Shown: positions 36,216-46,386 of the stretch, piece after piece
Layout: every line of letters starts with the position of its first letter
Numbering within the stretch: the stretch's first letter is position 1
DNA from: Lentimonas sp002292345
GTDB lineage: Bacteria > Verrucomicrobiota > Verrucomicrobiia > Opitutales > Coraliomargaritaceae
Direction of reading: 5' to 3'
NCBI GenBank assembly: GCA_964187655.1
Contig: CAXLMP010000045.1
Coordinates: forward strand, 12,282-76,281
DNA: 64,000 nt
Notes under the pieces: model-generated
Database searches by the model: none
Seen by the model: only the letters and a program-made list of their open reading frames with translations
Told to the model about the DNA's origin: nothing
Position numbers and translations under genes: made by a program

Positions 36216-38948
36216 ATGAAGCACTCTACAATCGCCAGTCGCTGGAACGCAGATTTGATCGACCAAAACTACGAGACCTGGCAATCTAGTCCGGACTCAC
36301 TCAGCGCCGAGTGGTGCGCCTTCTTTGAAGGTTTCGAACTAGCGCAGAACAATCACTTTCCTGCCACTGAGCAAACCGGCGCTACGAGCTCGGATAGTTT
36401 TGCGAGTAAGCAATCACGCCTAATCGGTGCGATCTACGCCTACCGGTCAATTGGACATACCATCGCCCAATTCAATCCGCTAACCAAGGAAGTACCGTTC
36501 AACCCACGCCTCACACTTGAGCGTCTAGGTTTAGACGAGTCGGATCTTGATACTGTATTTCACAGCGGCAACTATTTGGGCGGGATCGAAATGACCGCCC
36601 GTGAATTGCTGCAGCGCCTACAGCAAACTTACTGCCACACCGTCGGCTTCGAGTATATCCATATACAGGAAACCCCACGCCGCCGCTGGCTACAAGCGCG
36701 TATCGAGCCGGAATGCTTTGTCCCTCGTTTTACTAAGCCCGAAAAGGAGCGTATTCTTCGTACCATCATGCAGGCCGAGGATTTTGAAAACTTCCTACAG
36801 ACTCGTTACGTAGGCCAAAAACGCTTTTCGCTAGAAGGCGGCGAAACACTCATAGCTTGCTTGGAAAGCATCCTTGAGCGCTGCGGAAAAAATAAAGTCG
36901 ATGAAATTGTGATGGGGATGGCGCACCGTGGTCGCCTCAATGTCTTGGCCAACTTCCTCGGCAAATCTTTCGAATACATCTTTCGCGAATTCTCGGAAAA
37001 CTATATTCCAGACACAATACATGGCGATGGTGACGTGAAGTATCACCTCGGCTTTGAAACCAAACGCAAGACCAGCAGTGGCCATGCTGTCGAAATTCGC
37101 CTAGCGGCCAACCCCAGTCACCTCGAAGCGGTCAATCCAGTGGTCGAAGGTAAGGCCCGCGCCCGTCAGCGCATTATCGGTGACCTAGAGCGCAAGCGTG
37201 TACTACCCTTACTGATCCATGGCGATGCGGCCATCGCTGGCCAAGGCATTGTCGCCGAAGTCTTCGACTTCTCACAACTCAAGGGCTACCGTACTGGCGG
37301 TACGATTCATATTGTGGTAAATAATCAGATCGGATTCACCACTGGGCCCGATGAAGCGCGCTCCAGTCGCTATTGTACCGATGTTGCCAAGATCGTGGAT
37401 GCACCGATTTTTCACGTCAACGGCAACGATCCTCTAGCAACTATCGCAGCAATTGAAGCGGCTTTTGATTACCGACAAACCTTTGGTAGTGATGTAGTGA
37501 TTGACATGTATTGCTGGCGTAAGCACGGCCACAATGAATCTGACGAACCTGCATTCACGCAACCGACTCTCTATAAGAAAATTTCGAGTATGCAGCCGAT
37601 TGGCCGTGCGCTTGGCGAGCGTTTGGTCGGTACTGGAGAATTTACCGAGGAAGAAATCAGCACCATTGAAGCGGACTATAATAAGCAACTCGAAGCGGCT
37701 TTTGAAATCGCCAAAAAAGAGGAAACCCTCATCGGCGACTTGCTCTCTGAGTCGACCGCCAAAAACCAACCGTCTTACAACTTCAAGGGTTACAACACAC
37801 GTGTACCTCAGGCGCAGATCGAGCATATTGCTGAGCGCCTCGTGCAATTCCCAGACGGCTTCAACCCCAACAAGAAAATCATTCGACAGCTCAACACCAA
37901 GTTACAGGCGCTCAAGGCTGATAGTGGTATCGACTGGGGCATGGCCGAAGCACTTGCGTTTGGCAGCTTGCTGATGGACGGCACTCCAGTTCGGCTCAGT
38001 GGCCAAGATAGTGAACGCGGCACCTTCAGCCACCGCCACTCCGTGCTATACGATAATGAAACCCGTGAGCGCTATGTACCGCTGCTCGACTTGCAATCGG
38101 AACAAGCACAGTTTTGCGTGCACAACTCGCCGCTCTCTGAAGCCGCTGTGCTCGGGTTCGACTACGGCTACTCGCTCGACTATCCGCAAATGCTCTCGAT
38201 CTGGGAGGCTCAGTTTGGCGACTTTGTTAATGGCGCTCAGGTAATTATCGATCAGTTCCTGACTTGCAGTGAGTCAAAATGGGGACGTTTGAGCGGACTC
38301 GTCATGCTACTACCGCATGGTTACGAGGGTCAAGGGCCTGAGCACTCCTCTGCCCGCCTCGAACGTTTCCTCCAAGCCTGTGCCGAGAACAATATTCAGG
38401 TCTGCAATTTAACCACACCCGCACAATATTTCCACATGTTGCGTCGCCAAATGAAGCGCGAATTTAAGAAGCCTCTGATTATTATGGCTCCTAAAAGTTT
38501 ACTGCGCCACAAGGACTGTGTATCAAAGATCGAAAATTTTACCGACAATGAATTCTGGTCTATTCTCGATGACGAACTTGTCGCCAAGAAGACCGCCAAA
38601 CGTGTTATATTCTGCTCCGGCAAGGTTTACTATGATCTCTCGGCTTACCGCCAAGCCAACAAAATTAAGGACACTGCAATCGTTCGCCTAGAACAATTCT
38701 ACCCTCTCAATACTGATCTGCTCAAGCGGATCACCGCTAACTACCCGAAGGCCAAGGACATCGTTTGGTGCCAAGAAGAACCGAAGAATATGGGTGGATG
38801 GACGTTTATCGCACCACGATTGATGGAAACCATCGAACGCATGCCGCGGTTCGCTGGCCGCGACGAAGCAGCTAGTCCAGCCGTCGGTTCACTCGCGCTG
38901 CACAAGCGCGAACAAGTTAAACTCGTCGAACAAGCATTCGGCAAATAA
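36216..38948 (+). CDS. sucA: 2-oxoglutarate dehydrogenase E1 component
   Basis: A 910-residue thiamine diphosphate enzyme that decarboxylates 2-oxoglutarate and passes the succinyl group to the lipoyl of E2. The N-terminal E2-binding helix region (WQSSPDSLSAEWCAFFEGF) is present. Core motifs: MGMAHRGRLNVLANFLGK (about 230), GDAAIAGQG (about 335, TDP/Mg site), NNQIGFTT, CWRKHGHNESDEPAFTQP, and LPHGYEGQGPEHSSARLERF in the second half. Length matches family members. It heads sucA-sucB-lpdA. No Shine-Dalgarno is seen before the ATG. Confidence 0.97.
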   Translation: MKHSTIASRWNADLIDQNYETWQSSPDSLSAEWCAFFEGFELAQNNHFPATEQTGATSSDSFASKQSRLIGAIYAYRSIGHTIAQFNPLTKEVPFNPRLTLERLGLDESDLDTVFHSGNYLGGIEMTARELLQRLQQTYCHTVGFEYIHIQETPRRRWLQARIEPECFVPRFTKPEKERILRTIMQAEDFENFLQTRYVGQKRFSLEGGETLIACLESILERCGKNKVDEIVMGMAHRGRLNVLANFLGKSFEYIFREFSENYIPDTIHGDGDVKYHLGFETKRKTSSGHAVEIRLAANPSHLEAVNPVVEGKARARQRIIGDLERKRVLPLLIHGDAAIAGQGIVAEVFDFSQLKGYRTGGTIHIVVNNQIGFTTGPDEARSSRYCTDVAKIVDAPIFHVNGNDPLATIAAIEAAFDYRQTFGSDVVIDMYCWRKHGHNESDEPAFTQPTLYKKISSMQPIGRALGERLVGTGEFTEEEISTIEADYNKQLEAAFEIAKKEETLIGDLLSESTAKNQPSYNFKGYNTRVPQAQIEHIAERLVQFPDGFNPNKKIIRQLNTKLQALKADSGIDWGMAEALAFGSLLMDGTPVRLSGQDSERGTFSHRHSVLYDNETRERYVPLLDLQSEQAQFCVHNSPLSEAAVLGFDYGYSLDYPQMLSIWEAQFGDFVNGAQVIIDQFLTCSESKWGRLSGLVMLLPHGYEGQGPEHSSARLERFLQACAENNIQVCNLTTPAQYFHMLRRQMKREFKKPLIIMAPKSLLRHKDCVSKIENFTDNEFWSILDDELVAKKTAKRVIFCSGKVYYDLSAYRQANKIKDTAIVRLEQFYPLNTDLLKRITANYPKAKDIVWCQEEPKNMGGWTFIAPRLMETIERMPRFAGRDEAASPAVGSLALHKREQVKLVEQAFGK

Positions 38949-38964
38949 TGTTACAACCGTCATA

Positions 38965-38973
38965 CTTGACGTC
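38965..38973. promoter_or_regulatory. Partial copy of the sucA operator (CTTGACGTC)
   Basis: CTTGACGTC repeats nine of the twelve bases of the upstream palindrome, in the 58-bp sucA-sucB gap. It may be a weak second binding site; chance cannot be excluded. Confidence 0.4.
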
Positions 38974-39006
38974 GTCCATTTTTTCAAACTTTCCCACACA
39001 TATATC

Positions 39007-40242
<1,236 letters not shown>

Positions 40243-40350
40243 CCGACCTTGGCCAAAGTGTAAATACAAGCATTCATCAAAGTAGAACTTCTCTCTTCTA
40301 ATATTCCCACTTTCTCACTTAGCACAGCCGAACTTCCTACTTAATATATC

Positions 40351-41754
40351 ATGTCTGAAAATACCTTCGACCTAGTCATTATCGGCTCCGGCCCTGGCGG
40401 CTACGTGGCAGCCATTCGTGGCGCACAACTGGGCCTCAAAACCGCACTCGTCGAGAAAAGCAAGACGCTCGGCGGGACTTGCCTTAATGTCGGTTGCATC
40501 CCGAGCAAAGCGCTTCTACACTCGACTGAGATGTTTCACTTCGCTGCCCATGACGCAGCGGCACATGGCATCGATTTGACCAACCTCTCGATCAGCATTG
40601 AGCAGTTGATGGCGAAAAAAGACAAAACCGTCACTCAACTTTGCGGTGGCATTCAGCACTTAATGAAGGCCAACAAGATCAAAGTCTTTAATGGCCTCGG
40701 CATCTTGGAGGGCGATAGCAAAGTCCGCGTGCGGGCCACTGGTGAAGACACGGTTCTCAACGGTAAGCACATCATCATCGCAACTGGATCTGCTTCAATC
40801 GAACTGCCTTTTCTTAAATGTGACGGCGAGACCGTCGTCAGCAGCACCGAAGCCATTGCCTTCGAAAAGGTACCCAAACAACTGGCAGTGGTCGGCGCTG
40901 GCGCCATCGGCCTCGAACTCGGCTCTGTCTGGGCGCGCCTCGGCGCGGAGGTTAACGTGATTGAATTCCTCCCAGTTATTGCACCGACCTTCGATAAAGA
41001 CGTTTCTAAAATGGCAGAGCGTCTATTCAAAAAGCAAGGCCTCAACTTCCACCTAAAGACTAAGGTCACCGGCATTAAGAAGTCCAAAGGTAAGCATATT
41101 CTCACTGCCGAAAAAGCCGGCAAAGAGCTCGAGTTTGAAGTGGATAAGGTACTCGTCGCAGTAGGCCGCAAGCCCTACACCGAGGGCCTCGGCCTAGAGA
41201 CAGCTGGTGTCGTAATAGATGACAAAGGCCGTATCGTAGTGGACGAGCACTATCAAACCTCCGCAACTGGGGTCTATGCAATAGGCGATGTTATTCCAGG
41301 GCCAATGCTGGCACACAAGGCAGAAGAAGAAGCTGTCGCTTGCGTAGAGTGCATCGCCGGGCAAGCGGGTCACGTTAACTACGAAGTGATCCCAAATGTT
41401 ATCTACACTGATCCCGAAATCGCCAGCGTCGGCCTTGGTGATACCGATGCAAAGGCACAGGGCTACGAAACCAAAGTTGGGAAATTCAATTTTGCAGGTA
41501 ACGGTCGCGCCATCGCGACCGATGCAACTGACGGCTTTGCTAAAGTCATTGCCGACAAAAAAACCGACCGTATTCTCGGCGTTCAAATAATCGGTAAAGG
41601 TGCTTCCGAGCTCATTGCATCAGCTGTAGCTCACATGGAATATGGCGGCAGTGCGGAAGACTTGGCTCGCACCGTTCACGCCCACCCCACAGTAAGCGAA
41701 GCGATTAAAGAAGCCGCACTTGCTGTCGATGGCAACGCTATTCACAGCGCGTAA
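40351..41754 (+). CDS. lpdA: Dihydrolipoyl dehydrogenase (E3)
   Basis: A 467-residue FAD disulfide oxidoreductase that reoxidises dihydrolipoamide using NAD. The FAD motif IIGSGPGGYVAAI is at residues 10-22. The redox pair Cys44/Cys49 lies in GGTCLNVGC. The NAD-binding GAGAIGLELGSVW and the C-terminal HAHPTVSEAIKEAA with the catalytic His-Glu are intact. It lies 108 bp after sucB and probably belongs to the sucAB transcript; it may also serve other lipoyl complexes. AATATATC immediately precedes the ATG. Confidence 0.97.
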   Translation: MSENTFDLVIIGSGPGGYVAAIRGAQLGLKTALVEKSKTLGGTCLNVGCIPSKALLHSTEMFHFAAHDAAAHGIDLTNLSISIEQLMAKKDKTVTQLCGGIQHLMKANKIKVFNGLGILEGDSKVRVRATGEDTVLNGKHIIIATGSASIELPFLKCDGETVVSSTEAIAFEKVPKQLAVVGAGAIGLELGSVWARLGAEVNVIEFLPVIAPTFDKDVSKMAERLFKKQGLNFHLKTKVTGIKKSKGKHILTAEKAGKELEFEVDKVLVAVGRKPYTEGLGLETAGVVIDDKGRIVVDEHYQTSATGVYAIGDVIPGPMLAHKAEEEAVACVECIAGQAGHVNYEVIPNVIYTDPEIASVGLGDTDAKAQGYETKVGKFNFAGNGRAIATDATDGFAKVIADKKTDRILGVQIIGKGASELIASAVAHMEYGGSAEDLARTVHAHPTVSEAIKEAALAVDGNAIHSA

Positions 41755-41829
41755 CAGTTAAGAGAATAAGCATACTTCTTGATCGTAAAAATCAGTCGCC
41801 CATACTCAGGAACTTACAATTAAGCGTAT

Positions 41830-42783
41830 TTAACGTCCAAACAAACCTGATATTTTACCAAATAAACCACGGCCCGCATTCTTAGTGTTTCCAAATTTAG
41901 CTCGTGCCAACATGGCAGCCACACGCTCGAGTCGCGGCTCATTCATTGGCATGAAATAACGCTCCACTGAACCACTGGTGGTGCAAATTAACTCGAGGTC
42001 AGTAGCCTCTTCAGTAAACCATTTACAAAGCGCATCAAAGCGCACAAGCGCAGTTTTTAATGCCTTATCAAATGCGATAGGGCTGGCGCATTTAAGTATC
42101 TCTTCTTCATCATCCGTCAGGGAGACTCCTACTTGACTCAATAATTCAAGCTGAACGGATTCGTCCAAGTCACGAACAATCAACCCGACTGCCTCAGCCA
42201 AATGTAAGCTACGTTCATTGCTACGATACGGCAGGTGCTTAATGATATTCACCATGTCAGTGTGAACTAGGCTATTAAGGAAAGACTTTAAGTCACCACC
42301 AATCACAACAGTGCGCGCCAAGTTCTGAGCGAACTGAATCGCTTGGAGTAGCGTTTCAATGCCTTCCGCTTTCAATAGCTCTTCAGTTTCTGCAGAAAAA
42401 TGAATTAACGAAGCAGGATAATTACTTGGGATTTCTAACTTCGTCAAAATACGTTCAAAGGCATTATCCTTCGCAGTCTCAGCATCAACTGTTTCGACCA
42501 TATCAGAAAACGGATCGTCGAAAGCCAAAGTCTCGCGCAGGATGTCCATTAATTTTTTAATTCGTGCCATTTTTCCAATCAATCCTGGCACTGACTTAAG
42601 TTCTTCAAAGTCAAATTCTATATATTTAGCGGGCGTTTCATCACTTCCTTTAAACGGCCAAGACACACCAACATTCTGACCCAAAGCGGCAACCTGAGTA
42701 TCGTTTAGCATCGAGTTAAAAAAGCGTTTACGAAAGTACTCCCACTCCTCAGCTGTATATTTGACTGGTATCGCCTGCGCCAT
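41830..42783 (-). CDS. Unknown protein paired with an orphan ParA
   Basis: A 317-residue, mostly helical protein that I do not recognise. It has no signal peptide, membrane segment or zinc motif. Two regions stand out: an acidic middle (PFSDMVETVDAETAKDN) and a basic Gly/Phe tail (GRGLFGKISGLFGR) that could be amphipathic and touch membrane or the partner ATPase. It starts 14 bp after the ParA gene on the same strand, so a functional pair is likely. It shows no ParB-like HTH. ATG 42783 is used; TTG 42789 is an alternative. Confidence 0.6.
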   Translation of the reverse strand: MAQAIPVKYTAEEWEYFRKRFFNSMLNDTQVAALGQNVGVSWPFKGSDETPAKYIEFDFEELKSVPGLIGKMARIKKLMDILRETLAFDDPFSDMVETVDAETAKDNAFERILTKLEIPSNYPASLIHFSAETEELLKAEGIETLLQAIQFAQNLARTVVIGGDLKSFLNSLVHTDMVNIIKHLPYRSNERSLHLAEAVGLIVRDLDESVQLELLSQVGVSLTDDEEEILKCASPIAFDKALKTALVRFDALCKWFTEEATDLELICTTSGSVERYFMPMNEPRLERVAAMLARAKFGNTKNAGRGLFGKISGLFGR

Positions 42784-42797
42784 AATCAATATTTAAT

Positions 42798-43685
42798 TTA
42801 ATTTAAGTTAGGGGCTGATAGCACTTCTTGAGCAACACAACGGTAATCATCACGCACCGAAGCTTCATTGCCTATACTGCTAATTAGATTCACTGGCAGT
42901 CCGAGCGTCACTGCTCGTCGCACGATGATCGCATCACGGATTTGTGAATCAAAAATATGTGCATCCTTTGCGATCTTACCCTGATTTTTAAATTGGTTGA
43001 TGCGAAACTGCATGCGCATCTTAGGCACCTCAATATCCATATTACTCTTGATTGCATTAAAGATGACACCGCGAATTTGCGCAAGTGGTTGCATGCCCGA
43101 TACGCGAAAGCTCGCACAAAGATTATTAAACTGCTGCAACTTCCCGACTAACAAAGTAAACCCTATCAAGCTGAGTGCATCAGGATTTGCCGGCACATAG
43201 ATCTCACTGCTGCAAAAAATACCACATTGTGCAGCATACAAAACATTTGGCGGACAATCAAAGAGAATGAAATCGTACTCGTCCTCAATCTCAGCCAATT
43301 GCTCCTGAAAAATAGCAAATGCAGGTCGACCATCAGGCGAGTCAAAATCGTGCTCTAGATCGACTAATGTAAACGTCGTCGGTAATATATCTAGCCCTGG
43401 CAATAAAGCCTCACCCTCTTTACCACGGACGACATCACGGTTTACGCAATCGCTTAAGCGACAAACACCAGGTTCAAAAATGGAGTATACATGGCCCGTA
43501 TCAGAAGTATTCAACGGATTCCATCGTTCCAAGCGCATTAGCCAGATACTCGAATTTGATTGAGCATCCAAATCGACCAACAGTACACGCTTACCAGCTT
43601 CAGCCAAAGACGCAGCAAGATTAACCACTAACGACGTTTTACCTACTCCGCCCTTATAATTAATAAAGCTTAATTTACGAACCAT
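42798..43685 (-). CDS. ParA/Soj-family ATPase (orphan)
   Basis: A 295-residue P-loop ATPase. The deviant Walker A NYKGGVGKTS has signature Lys11 and Lys16; switch I-like VDLDAQSNSS and Walker B-like FDYIL..FDCPPNVLY (YDFILFDCPP) follow. Such ATPases position chromosomes, plasmids or protein clusters by nucleoid-bound gradients. No parB and no parS-like palindrome are adjacent, so this is not the chromosomal parAB locus; the partner downstream is unknown. ATG 43685 is chosen over the upstream TTG-type start because homology begins at KLSFINYKGG. Confidence 0.88.
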   Translation of the reverse strand: MVRKLSFINYKGGVGKTSLVVNLAASLAEAGKRVLLVDLDAQSNSSIWLMRLERWNPLNTSDTGHVYSIFEPGVCRLSDCVNRDVVRGKEGEALLPGLDILPTTFTLVDLEHDFDSPDGRPAFAIFQEQLAEIEDEYDFILFDCPPNVLYAAQCGIFCSSEIYVPANPDALSLIGFTLLVGKLQQFNNLCASFRVSGMQPLAQIRGVIFNAIKSNMDIEVPKMRMQFRINQFKNQGKIAKDAHIFDSQIRDAIIVRRAVTLGLPVNLISSIGNEASVRDDYRCVAQEVLSAPNLN

Positions 43686-43833
43686 GTAATAACTATCAAC
43701 CTTACTTGACCATGAGACAACCCACATCTGATGAATTATATGTAAAATGACCTTAGAAGTATCACGTCAAAGACGGGTCACTTTTACTTACCAATAGTTA
43801 ACTACGCGCATCTACTATGGGCACTCCAAGCCT

Positions 43834-46386
43834 TCAATAGATTAGCTGCACTTGACTCAATGGTACCCAGCACTCACGCCCATCAACGAGTGACACGAGC
43901 CCCCATTCCTGACGAGTTTCACGGACTACTAATTCAACTCCATCATGTAACGGCTCGTGAAAAGCTGCGGCATAAGCATAGCTCGGACCTTTGCGCGCTA
44001 TCACGGAGTCAACAATGACGACGCCTTCGCGACCAGACATCTGTACCGACTCATATAAGAGGCGCAACGTCAGACCACAAATAACCAATACAACCAAACA
44101 GACGATAAGCCACTGACGCCTCTCGTAGCGAAAATACATCAGTAAACTTGCAGCCAATAAAACACACAAAATCAACAGCAGCGCTTTCAACCATAGTAAA
44201 GGGAACCACGTTGCTGAATCCACGGGCACATCGTTGAGCGACAAAGCCCGTGCTGCATTTAAATTATCCGTCAACATCGGATCGAAAGGACGATAAATAC
44301 GCGCTTGGCGATACGCCGCGATCGAGCGCCCTAAAGCGCCCGTCTGAAACCATGCGTTACCGGCATTATACCATGCCTCTCCAGGCCGTTGGCCCGCTGC
44401 GGCTGCCGCTTGAAATTTATGCGCTGCCTCAGCATACATTGCTGCAGCAGAATTGCTACCAGCAGGTGCAGCCAGTGCTTGATCAAACAGTTGCTCAGCC
44501 TCCGACCACTCCGAGGCTTCCACCATTTCTGGAAGGGCACTGATTGCCAACAACAACATCAACGCCTTGCTTAACAAGCCTAGGATACGCTTAGCTAGAC
44601 CATTAAGCCTACTCAACTGAACTGGCGAATGCTCGACACTATACGATTGTTGATCCGCCGCATGATGGTGGGCAATGATCGATTCAACGTCTTCAGCAGA
44701 TACACCGAGCGCTTGCAGCGCCTCTTGGGAATCGCGCACCGTCCAAGCCTGACCTTCAGCGCCAAAACTCACTGCTAAGAATTCTAAGAACGCAGGCCAC
44801 TTGGCTGGGTCACTTTCTGCCAGTTTGCGAAATGCCGCATAAGCCTCCGAACTAGCCCGGTACTTACCATTCAGCGCACGACGACGCCGCTCTCGTACGA
44901 TCGGTAAAAGCAACAGGAAGCCGCCCAACAACAGCAAAAACCACAGCCAAAACCATGACCCCAAACACACCACGCTATTATTAATTAGATCATTCATTCT
45001 ACTTGCCTCTCGGTTGTGCCAGATCCCTCCTGACTGTTCTGTTAAAGTAACTGCCGCGCCTTTATACGATTTTAAATCAATAAACTCCTGCCCGTCCTGT
45101 GGCGCCACCGTCAATGCTACTGGTTCTGTCATCAGCATCGAATAGGATCTAATGGCCGGATCAAACGTCTGTATATGTAACGCAGGAAATGCAGCCACAC
45201 CAGTCGACAAAATTCGTAAGCGACCACCAAAAGTGGTGCCGTCTGCGCGCCAAACACGGCTCATGTCATCATCCACTAAGAAGCGACCGCGTAAGCCGCG
45301 CTGGCGACTTAAAAGTGGTAGCTCAATCATGCCATGCGGTGCGTCAGCAAATACCTTTAGCTCAACTTGAATTAACTCGCCGACTGTAAGTGCTTTCGGT
45401 GTCGCCGCGACCTCTATGTGTACTGGCGCGAATAGACCACTAAAGTTCGGCAGGCGTCCTTCCTCTGGCAGGGCTAATACTTCGATCTCAATCGGCGCTG
45501 TCTCAACAAACAAACGCTGATAAACTGCATCTGACTCTTCGGCCGCAAACAAACTGTTATTAAAATGTGCCGCATACTGCCCGAAGTTCCGGCTCACCTG
45601 CTGCAAATACGCGCACTCTAAACGCGTGGCAGGTAGTGTATAAACACCTGGCTCTGCAAGTCGCAAGTACAGTGGCAGCGTCACCGTGCCGAGTGCCTTT
45701 GGTTGCCCTTCGCGTAAGATTCTCTTGCCAATCACACGGCGTCCGCCGATTGGCAAACCAACCTGTTGGCCATCGGGCTCAGTCGAGCGTGGGACGACAA
45801 CTTCAACAGTCGGATCATTAAAAAAAGATGGGTAATAATTGAGTGCCTGCAAACGACTCGCATCCAAGTCACACTCCCAAGTTAAATCCACCCGCAGCGG
45901 CTCTCCGACATACACTTGGAGCTTTGCAGGGTTGAGCGCCACAGACATCGCCTTCGACCGAACCGCTGCCCCCACCATAATTTGCTGTGGGTTGGTTCGA
46001 TAACATTTCGTCTCACTTGAGAACTCCAGTGCTGGGAAGGTTATAATGCCAGTATCTCGAAGTATAAAACGAACAATTGCCACGGCCTTACCAGATTCTG
46101 AATTCGGCGTCTCACGCACATCAACGTCAATAAAACTCAAGCCACGCATTCCTAATGGCAAAGATTCTGGAGCTTCAACTACACTATCAAAATGTATCAC
46201 TGCCTGACCAGTTCGATCCGTAAACCAGCTCTGATTAATCATCTCCACCGGCACTACCACAGTTTCTAAATCAACGACCTCGACCGTCGCATCATCTGCT
46301 GTTACGGCATCCAGGGTCAGTTGCACATCCTGCGCATTTAAAATGGCAATCAGCAACAAAGGTAGAATCCAATAAATCGCGCGCAT
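43834..46386 (-). CDS. BatD-BatE-like fusion: BatD (BAAT/Ig-like) with C-terminal TPR and SH3-like domain
   Basis: An 850-residue membrane protein. Signal peptide at 1-18. Residues 25-470 contain BatD-type beta-sandwich repeats (AVIHFDSV..., KLQVYVGEPLRVDLTWE, LTVGELIQVELKVFADAP). A membrane segment near 485-505 (WFWLWFLLLLGGFLLLLPIV) and further ones at about 610-630 and 730-770 follow. A TPR unit (AWYNAGNAWFQTGALGRSIAAYRQA) and an SH3-like end (GPSYAYAAAFHEPLHDGVELV, ECWVPLSQVQL) resemble BatE. Its ATG shares one base with the stop of batBC. Fusion of BatD and BatE is inference from domain order. Confidence 0.75.
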   Translation of the reverse strand: MRAIYWILPLLLIAILNAQDVQLTLDAVTADDATVEVVDLETVVVPVEMINQSWFTDRTGQAVIHFDSVVEAPESLPLGMRGLSFIDVDVRETPNSESGKAVAIVRFILRDTGIITFPALEFSSETKCYRTNPQQIMVGAAVRSKAMSVALNPAKLQVYVGEPLRVDLTWECDLDASRLQALNYYPSFFNDPTVEVVVPRSTEPDGQQVGLPIGGRRVIGKRILREGQPKALGTVTLPLYLRLAEPGVYTLPATRLECAYLQQVSRNFGQYAAHFNNSLFAAEESDAVYQRLFVETAPIEIEVLALPEEGRLPNFSGLFAPVHIEVAATPKALTVGELIQVELKVFADAPHGMIELPLLSRQRGLRGRFLVDDDMSRVWRADGTTFGGRLRILSTGVAAFPALHIQTFDPAIRSYSMLMTEPVALTVAPQDGQEFIDLKSYKGAAVTLTEQSGGIWHNREASRMNDLINNSVVCLGSWFWLWFLLLLGGFLLLLPIVRERRRRALNGKYRASSEAYAAFRKLAESDPAKWPAFLEFLAVSFGAEGQAWTVRDSQEALQALGVSAEDVESIIAHHHAADQQSYSVEHSPVQLSRLNGLAKRILGLLSKALMLLLAISALPEMVEASEWSEAEQLFDQALAAPAGSNSAAAMYAEAAHKFQAAAAAGQRPGEAWYNAGNAWFQTGALGRSIAAYRQARIYRPFDPMLTDNLNAARALSLNDVPVDSATWFPLLWLKALLLILCVLLAASLLMYFRYERRQWLIVCLVVLVICGLTLRLLYESVQMSGREGVVIVDSVIARKGPSYAYAAAFHEPLHDGVELVVRETRQEWGLVSLVDGRECWVPLSQVQLIY

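Noticed and set aside
42798..43685. ParA as the chromosomal parAB locus or a plasmid partition module
   Set aside because: No ParB gene, no parS-like palindromes and no replication or mobile genes nearby.
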